NCBI RefSeq assembly: GCF_020379485.1
Contig: NC_063444.1
Coordinates: forward strand, 7,264,652 to 7,328,651
Source of the DNA: Brassica napus
Lineage: Eukaryota > Streptophyta > Magnoliopsida > Brassicales > Brassicaceae
DNA: 64,000 nt
Reading direction: 5' to 3'
Both the position numbers and the translations under genes were made by a program. The notes beneath the pieces were generated by a model. The model was not told the origin of the DNA. It made no database searches and worked only from the letters and a program-made list of their open reading frames with translations. Shown piece after piece: positions 58,966 to 64,000 of this stretch. How positions within the stretch are numbered: position 1 is the first letter of the stretch; each line of letters opens with the position of its first letter.

Positions 58966-59838
58966 ATGGATTATTGGAAATCACACCGGACGCTGAAATT
59001 TGCAAGGGAAATCGATGAGGGAACACCTGAGTGTGGGTTTGAAAGCTTGCCTTCTTACTTATACATGATAAGAAGGGAAAATCCGAGTACAGTTACGCGT
59101 CTTCAAATCGATGAGCTTGGAAGATTCATGTATGTGTTTCTTGCATTTGGTGCGAGCGTAAATGGGTTTCCTTTCATGCACAAAGTTGTTGTTGTCAACG
59201 GTACGTTTCTTAATGGTAAATACAAAGGGACGCTACTTACAGCACTAGCTCAGGATGGTAACTTTCAGATTTTTTCAATAGCCTTCGCAGTGGTTGATAC
59301 TGAAAATAATGATTCGTTGCATTGGTTTTTAATGCAATTAAAACTTTTGATTCCTGACGACGAGGGTCTTGCGATAATCTCGGATAGGCATAACTCGATA
59401 GGGAAAGCAATTAGAAATGTGTATCCATTAGCTGCTCGGGGAATATGCACCTACCATTTATATAAGAACATATTGGGACGGTACAAAGGAAAAGATGTAT
59501 TTCATCTGGTGAAGAAAGCGGCGAGATGTTTTAGGATGTCTGACTTTAATGTAATTTTCGAGGAGATTGAAGCGGTTAATCCTGCACTCCACGGCTACCT
59601 CCAAAGAGCTAATGTTCGACTGTGGACGCGTGTTCATTTCCCGGGCGAGAGGTATAATTTGATAACTACGAACATAGCGGAATCAATGAACAGAGCATTG
59701 TCTAATGCTAGAGGTCTTAACATTGTTCGAATATTAGAATCGATATGGGTTATGATGACCAGATGGTTTGCTGAACGGAGAGAGGATGCCAGATCGCAGC
59801 CAACCAGGCTTACGCGTGGTGTGGAAAAACTACTACAT

Positions 59839-59944
59839 GTAAGTCAGTCGTAACAGTAAACATAAGTCAGCCATTATAGTTCCTAAGTCATCCTTTATAT
59901 GTAATAAGTCAGTTGTTTCACATTTATTCTATTTTTCTTCATAG
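59839..59944 (+). other. Transposase intron 2 with inverted motifs
   Basis: GTAAGTCAGTCG starts the intron and CTTCATAG ends it. It contains AAGTCAGTCG, AAGTCAGCC, AAGTCATCC and AAGTCAGTTG, the same motif in reverse orientation. The first one overlaps the splice donor. Confidence 0.8.
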
Positions 59945-60429
59945 GGTCGTGTAACTGCCGCCAGATATTTGACGGTACAAAGGATCGATGATCATCACAC
60001 TGAAGTTAAATATGGATCTTCTGGCGAGTATTTGAATATTGTTAATTTGGTAGAGCGAAAGTGCACATGTCGGCGTTTCGAACGCGAGAAATTACCATGT
60101 GTACACGCAATCGCAGCTGCGAAGTACAACAATGTTTGTCGTATATCCCCGTGCAGTCCTTACTATAACAGCGCATATTTGGTGAGTGCATACGCTGAAT
60201 CGGTCATGCCGGCTGACTCAGCGCAACCTGTTCCAGAAATCGTGGCTAACTAATCGTGCTTGCCCCGTATATTCGTCAACAACCAGGAAGACCTAAGAAA
60301 AATAGGATGAAATCTGCTTTAGAAGTTGCATTTCAAAACAAACGTCCTAGGAAAGAACACACATGTTTTCGATGTAGACAGAGTAGACATAATGCGAAAA
60401 CTTGTCCGATGTAAGCAAATGTTGTAGAG

Positions 60430-60800
60430 ATTTTCATGTTTTTGTATTACGACTGGGTTTTTGGTATTACGGCTGGATTATGGATTTTCATGTTTTTGTA
60501 TAACGGCTGGATTTTTGTTGAAAGTTTATGTATTACGGCTGGATTAGGGATTTGAATGAATTTGTATTACGGCTGGGTTTTTGTTTTCAAACGCAATTGT
60601 TATAATTTCCGCCCAAAATAAGAAATGTCGCGATGTCAATAACAGCTGATTTATTGAATGAATTTGTATTACAGCTGAGTTTTTGTTTTCAAACGCAATT
60701 GTTATAATTCCCGCCTAAAATAAGAAACGTCGCGAAGTCAATAAACGGTTGATTTATTGAATAAATTTGTATTACGTCTGGATTATGGAATAACTTTCCG
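60430..60800. repeat. Motif-rich spacer after the transposase gene
   Basis: Variants TTACGGCTGGATTA and TTACGGCTGGGTTTTTG recur. A 40-50 base phrase with CAAACGCAATTGTTATAAT occurs twice (about 60586 and 60690), and CGCCxAAAATAAGAAA three times. Confidence 0.75.
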
Positions 60801-60932
60801 CCAAAAATAAGAAACGTCGCGATATGAAAACCGTTTTACTGTCAATAAATAAGGCAATTCTCAAACAATTATATGTTTAACTCTCTATTTTTTACACAAT
60901 TTCTCTCTCTCTCTAAATCAATTTCACAGTAA

Positions 60933-61631
60933 ATGGAATATTTTCCTCTTCTTGAATTGTCTGAAGAAACAGGCGTTGGTGGTTGAACGTGTGGCCCGTA
61001 ACTCCTTCCAAGATCTCTATGGCCTCAAAGCATCGTCCAAGTCGATGAAGGCGTTAGCAGAGCGGCGTGGTGTATACCATTTTTACGATGTGTTATATGT
61101 TCCCTGGGAACTCAATATGCCTTCTTCGTTGTTGAAATCTTGCTACACTGAGGGAAATCCAAGCACACTTTATATAAAGGGTGTACAGTTGTTCTTCTCA
61201 TTCGGCCTTAAAGAAGAAGGGATTTCTCTCATGAAGCGTGCAGCAGATGCAGGATATGAGGATGTTGTGTATACACACGCAATGACTCGAGCAATCTTTT
61301 GGTGTGATGGGCAGTATTTTGCTGGTATTCCAAGAGAATCAGTTCAGAGGATAGGGAAACTAGTGCGATCTGTGAAGTGGGGATGGGGTGTGTGGCATTC
61401 TGACGAGTTCCGCCAACATAGGGTCATTTTCATTTCAGCTTATCTTCCGTCATTCTACAGTTGCCAATGTGCAACACATGTGGAGCGATAATGTCTCTGC
61501 TTGTGGCACATTGATGTGACTAAGGATGACAACATGTGTGAGCGCTGTTTATGGACCAAAGAGATTGGCATGTTCTTACATAATTTTGAACCGATAAGCC
61601 TTATTAGAGACACAAGGAAGTGGTGAAGATG
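60933..61631 (+). pseudogene. F-box-like gene, copy 2, frameshifted near its start
   Basis: The start ATGGAATATTTTCC matches copy 1, but a two-base deletion near 60967 shifts the frame and leads to a stop near 60984. The rest (60952-61491) is open and about as long as copy 1, with SFQDLYGLKASSKS and GISLMKRAADAGYED. After the stop at 61489 further family-like sequence continues (CLWTKEIGMFLHNFEPISLI, ending near 61625). The full-length ancestor was therefore longer than either copy's present open frame. Confidence 0.6.
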
Positions 61632-61699
61632 TAAAATCTATCGGAATTTTATCTATTTTATGTTCTTTGCTATGCCATTATGTATGTCTGACAACAAAT

Positions 61700-62410
61700 T
61701 AATATAACGAAGGCTTAGTTATTGTTTTTAAACTGAGTTATAGTTTAATTACGGCTGCATTACTGTTTTATGACGGCTGAGTTATTGTTTTCAAGCACAC
61801 ACATCATGCAAACATCAACAAACATCATGCAGAGTTATTAACAGCGTTATTAATTATGGCTGAGTTATTGTTTTATGACGGGTTATTTATAGTTTCTTTT
61901 GGCTGATTTAGAGTTGAATTATGACTCGGTTTATGTTTAATTACGGCTGAATTATCATTAGTTTAATTAGGCTGAGTTTTGGTCACATAATATGAAGTCA
62001 TATTAGCATTAAACACTAATGAAAATAGGTTAAAATCGGTATTGCATCAGATTTCTTAATTTACGGGCAGACATGTAAAACGTCAATTAAAAACGAATGG
62101 AAGGAGTAATAATTAGCCTCGATATTCTCATATCGTTGGCGGAGTTAAAGTATAAATCGTCTTGATATTATAAAGACCTCGATATTTTCCACACATGCCA
62201 CCATTAATCGACAACTCAGTCCAATCAAGCAAGTGGAAACGTCCCATTAATAATGATAGTGGGTAAGTGATAATCTAAGTTGAGACTGAGTTATATTAAC
62301 ATTCACAGCTGGGTTTATGTTTAATTGATGGGGAGTTATCATTAGTTTACTTCACGGCTGAGTTACTTTAATACGTTAAGTCTGAGTTACATAAAACATA
62401 GGTTGACTTA
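61700..62410. repeat. Motif-rich spacer
   Basis: Contains at least six exact GGCTGA copies and several variants. A module with GATATTTTCCACAC and CAACTCAGTCCAATCAAG lies at about 62160-62245. No gene is seen. Confidence 0.7.
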
Positions 62411-62426
62411 TATGTACAAAACATTA

Positions 62427-62919
62427 CTAAACAAAGAAGTAGTAGTAGCAAAGTAACAACATTCCAACCCCACAAACAGCCACATTCCTCAAACACCGAC
62501 CCTGACTCATACATTCTTCTCCTTTTCCCTCAGACTTCGTCTTCATTACTTCAATCTCTTTCTCCAATCGAGCAACGTTAAGTCTGAATTCCGAGATGTC
62601 TTTGTTCATGCCACTTATCAGTGACTTAATATCCTCAACCTCTTCCACCAAACACTCATCCGCCCATTTGAATAAATGTCTCTGTTTTCACCAATATAAC
62701 TAGATCTAAGTATTACGTTACAGAACATGCGAAATAACAACCAAAACGAACCTTATTATATTCTTTTCCGCAGCAATAGTACAATCTTCGTGGATTTGTA
62801 GCGGTTCCAGATGTAGAAATGTAACAGGGTTCACCACACCAACATTGTTTCGACGTTCCTCTTTCCGCATTCAAACGTCGCCTGTAAGAATTTCTTGAAA
62901 CGCAGGATGAACAAGACAT
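62427..62919 (-). CDS. GRF zinc-finger protein with coiled coil and C-terminal hydrophobic segment (2 exons)
   Basis: Minus-strand exons 62752-62919 and 62427-62681 are joined across a GT-AG intron (62682-62751) in frame, giving 140 residues. The start is MSCSSCVSRNSYRRR. The GRF finger reads CWCGEPC, TNPRRLYYCCG and, after the intron, HLFKWADE. A coiled-coil-like stretch (VEDIKSLISGMNKDI to KEIEVMKTK) follows, and the protein ends in a hydrophobic segment VCGVGMLLLCYYYFFV that could anchor it in a membrane. The family is plant-specific and often found near transposons. Its role is unknown. Unlike the copy at 55592 this one has no stop. Confidence 0.75.
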
Positions 62920-63179
62920 TTTGATTCTCAAAACAATTTCAGAAACAAAATAGAATTAAATAGAATTAAGGTAAGTAAGAAGACGACATGATGAAACGGC
63001 GACGTTTACTTTTTTCCTTTTTAAGTATTAAGTATATAATATTTAAATATCTCTTGATATTGTAAATCCCTCGACACATGTGTGGCAGCCGTGCATTTCA
63101 AACTCTTAATAATTAGCCTCTATATTAGGTTTGAGCCGTATTTTCCACACGCGCCATAATTAATCGACAACTCAGTCCA

Positions 63180-63430
63180 ATCATTATGTTTAATTACGGC
63201 GGAGTTATTGTTACTTTAATGTTGGGTTTATGTTTAATATGGCTGAATTATTTTGTTTAATTAACATTCAAAAATGAGTTACCTTATCCGTTTTGGCTGA
63301 GTTAACTTAAAGTTGTCTCTGAGTTAATATTCACAGCTTAGTTATCTTATAAGTTATGGCTGAGTTATTCTAACAGATACGACTGAATTATATTTACATT
63401 ATGACTGAGTTATAATACTTAATATAAAAG
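63180..63430. repeat. Motif-rich spacer
   Basis: Three exact GGCTGA(A/G)TTA copies plus variants GGCGGAG, GTTGGG, TCTGAG and GACTGA lie within 250 bases. A CCGTATTTTCCACAC module sits just left at 63139-63155. Confidence 0.7.
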
Positions 63431-63550
63431 AAATATGAATCGACATGTTTACATTCAGGAACCAAAATTACCAGGTTCAAAATACAGACAAGGCATCACT
63501 TTCAGAAACCAAAATTGTCAGGATCAAACTCTTCAAACATGTGGACGAGA

Positions 63551-64000
63551 TCACGCAAAACTCTTGTTAACATCCACGGAGGATTGACGCCTCAGTTTGC
63601 CCAAGTTCTCTTCAAATGGCGCATCTGGCAACGAAATAAGTGTTCTGGCCACAAGATCAAAATGTATCCAAACTGTCGAATTATGCCTTCGATCCCACGT
63701 GTTTTTGCGCTACAACAAAAAAGATTACAAAACTGTTGAGAACCCAAAATAAAAATAGCTCAGCAACGTTATGATGTCATTTTAAATGGACAAACTGTTC
63801 TTACAGCGAGTTGAAGAAACCAGCGTTCCTTAAAATGATCGGGAATGGCTCGGTATGTCGGCCAATCATGAACCCATCCTTCTGTAAGAATCGACGGGAT
63901 GACGAGGGTGAGATCACTTAAAAATTTGAACCAGATAGTACTGGTTGTGTCAAGCAATTCACCCGGACCAGGGTATAGAAGAGTGAGGTTTTCACGATTT
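63551..64000 (-). CDS. Plant transposase-like protein (Ptta/En/Spm type), partial
   Basis: Minus-strand exon 1 enters from the right edge and ends at 63805. Intron 63710-63804 has GTAAGA...TTGTAG ends. Exon 2 is 63551-63709 and ends in TGA. The joined frame reads GPGELLDTTST, WPTYRAIPDHFKERWFLQLA and then RKNTWDRRHNSTVW, the layout of the IPDxxKxRWF...W region of plant Ptta/En/Spm family proteins. The family's biochemical role is not established. The stop may be premature, since family members normally continue. Which reading frame the far right bases use is not certain. Confidence 0.55.

Larger units (their letters stand above)
57674..60414 (+). pseudogene. MULE transposase gene, inactivated
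   Basis: Exon 1 (57674 to about 58774) encodes an N-terminal domain, an acidic linker (about 58100-58330) and a MuDR-like DNA-binding part with LQLEMSSIDLAVGQ. It has TAA at 58616 and TAG at 58766. Exon 2 (58966-59838) holds the DDE transposase. Exon 3 (from 59945) has a SWIM finger (CTCRRFEREKLPCVH), a GRPKK segment after a two-base frameshift near 60250, and a CCHC knuckle CFRCRQSRHNAKTC. In the catalytic core the first Asp is replaced by Asn (VVVNGTFLNGKYKG, codon 59197-59199). The Asp at 59383 and Glu at 59680 remain. Both introns carry the dispersed motif. The intron 2 boundaries are good GT-AG sites. The intron 1 donor at 58775 is a guess. Confidence 0.85.
54061..64000 (+). mobile_element. 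MULE (Mutator-like, VANDAL-like) transposon complex with motif-rich non-coding DNA
   Basis: This region contains a MULE transposase gene, a truncated copy of its first exon, two F-box-like genes, two GRF zinc-finger genes and a Ptta-type gene. All are embedded in non-coding DNA full of GGCTGA-type motifs. No long terminal inverted repeats are visible, which is a known property of VANDAL-type MULEs, but the right end is beyond the window. The repeated gene set suggests a partial internal duplication: 54.7-57.2 kb resembles parts of 57.5-62.9 kb. Confidence 0.65.

Noticed and set aside
1..64000. CRISPR arrays, rRNA or tRNA genes
   Set aside because: I searched for regular direct repeats with unique spacers, tRNA-like cloverleaf sequences and rRNA landmarks and saw none. 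The only tRNA-related sequences are retrotransposon primer sites. The GGCTGA motif region has irregular spacing and variable copies, unlike CRISPR.

Overview
This window is nuclear DNA of a plant in the Brassicaceae. The strongest evidence is an intact, intron-containing guard-cell type K+ channel gene of the KAT2 kind (49611-52627) whose encoded protein closely follows Arabidopsis KAT2. The transposon families present (Athila, Tekay-type chromovirus, Tat-like, copia, CACTA, MULE, LINE) are also typical plant families. Only two ordinary host genes are clear: KAT2 and a small secreted-peptide precursor just downstream of it. Nearly everything else is transposon-derived or unrecognised AT-rich DNA.

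Layout, left to right. 1-3269: 3' part of a LINE-1 type retrotransposon with two in-frame stops. 3270-8680: AT-rich DNA without recognisable genes, apart from a 0.75 kb element with long terminal inverted repeats (7649-8396). 8697-11068: an RNase H-like coding relic cut in two by a 1841 bp CACTA element (8968-10808) with a clean TTA target duplication. 11146-22929: a complete Athila-type gypsy element on the minus strand (AAAAT target duplication, tRNA-Asp primer site), with broken gag-pol but an open third ORF. 25033-47441: three retrotransposons nested inside one another. A copia element was entered by a pol-less Tat-like element (26701-44459, ATCTA duplication). The 3' LTR of that element was then entered by a Tekay-type chromovirus (32871-43450, ACGAC duplication). 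The chromovirus is very young: its LTRs differ by about nine substitutions over 2.7 kb, and its gag and pol are open.

49611-53547: the two host genes. About 54060 to the right edge: a MULE (Mutator-like) transposon complex. It carries a MULE transposase gene, two F-box-like genes, two GRF zinc-finger genes and one gene resembling the plant Ptta/En/Spm transposase family. Its non-coding DNA is filled with dozens of copies of a short motif around GGCTGA(G/T/C)TTA.

Two observations stand out. First, the gag and pol genes of the young chromovirus are separated by a 192 bp segment with GT...AG ends. Treating it as an intron rejoins Gag to the protease in frame, so splicing could set the Gag to Gag-Pol ratio. 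Second, the motif in the MULE region is dense in spacers and introns but essentially absent from exons. This recalls the short motifs recognised by the anti-silencing protein VANC in Arabidopsis VANDAL elements, but the motif is different.
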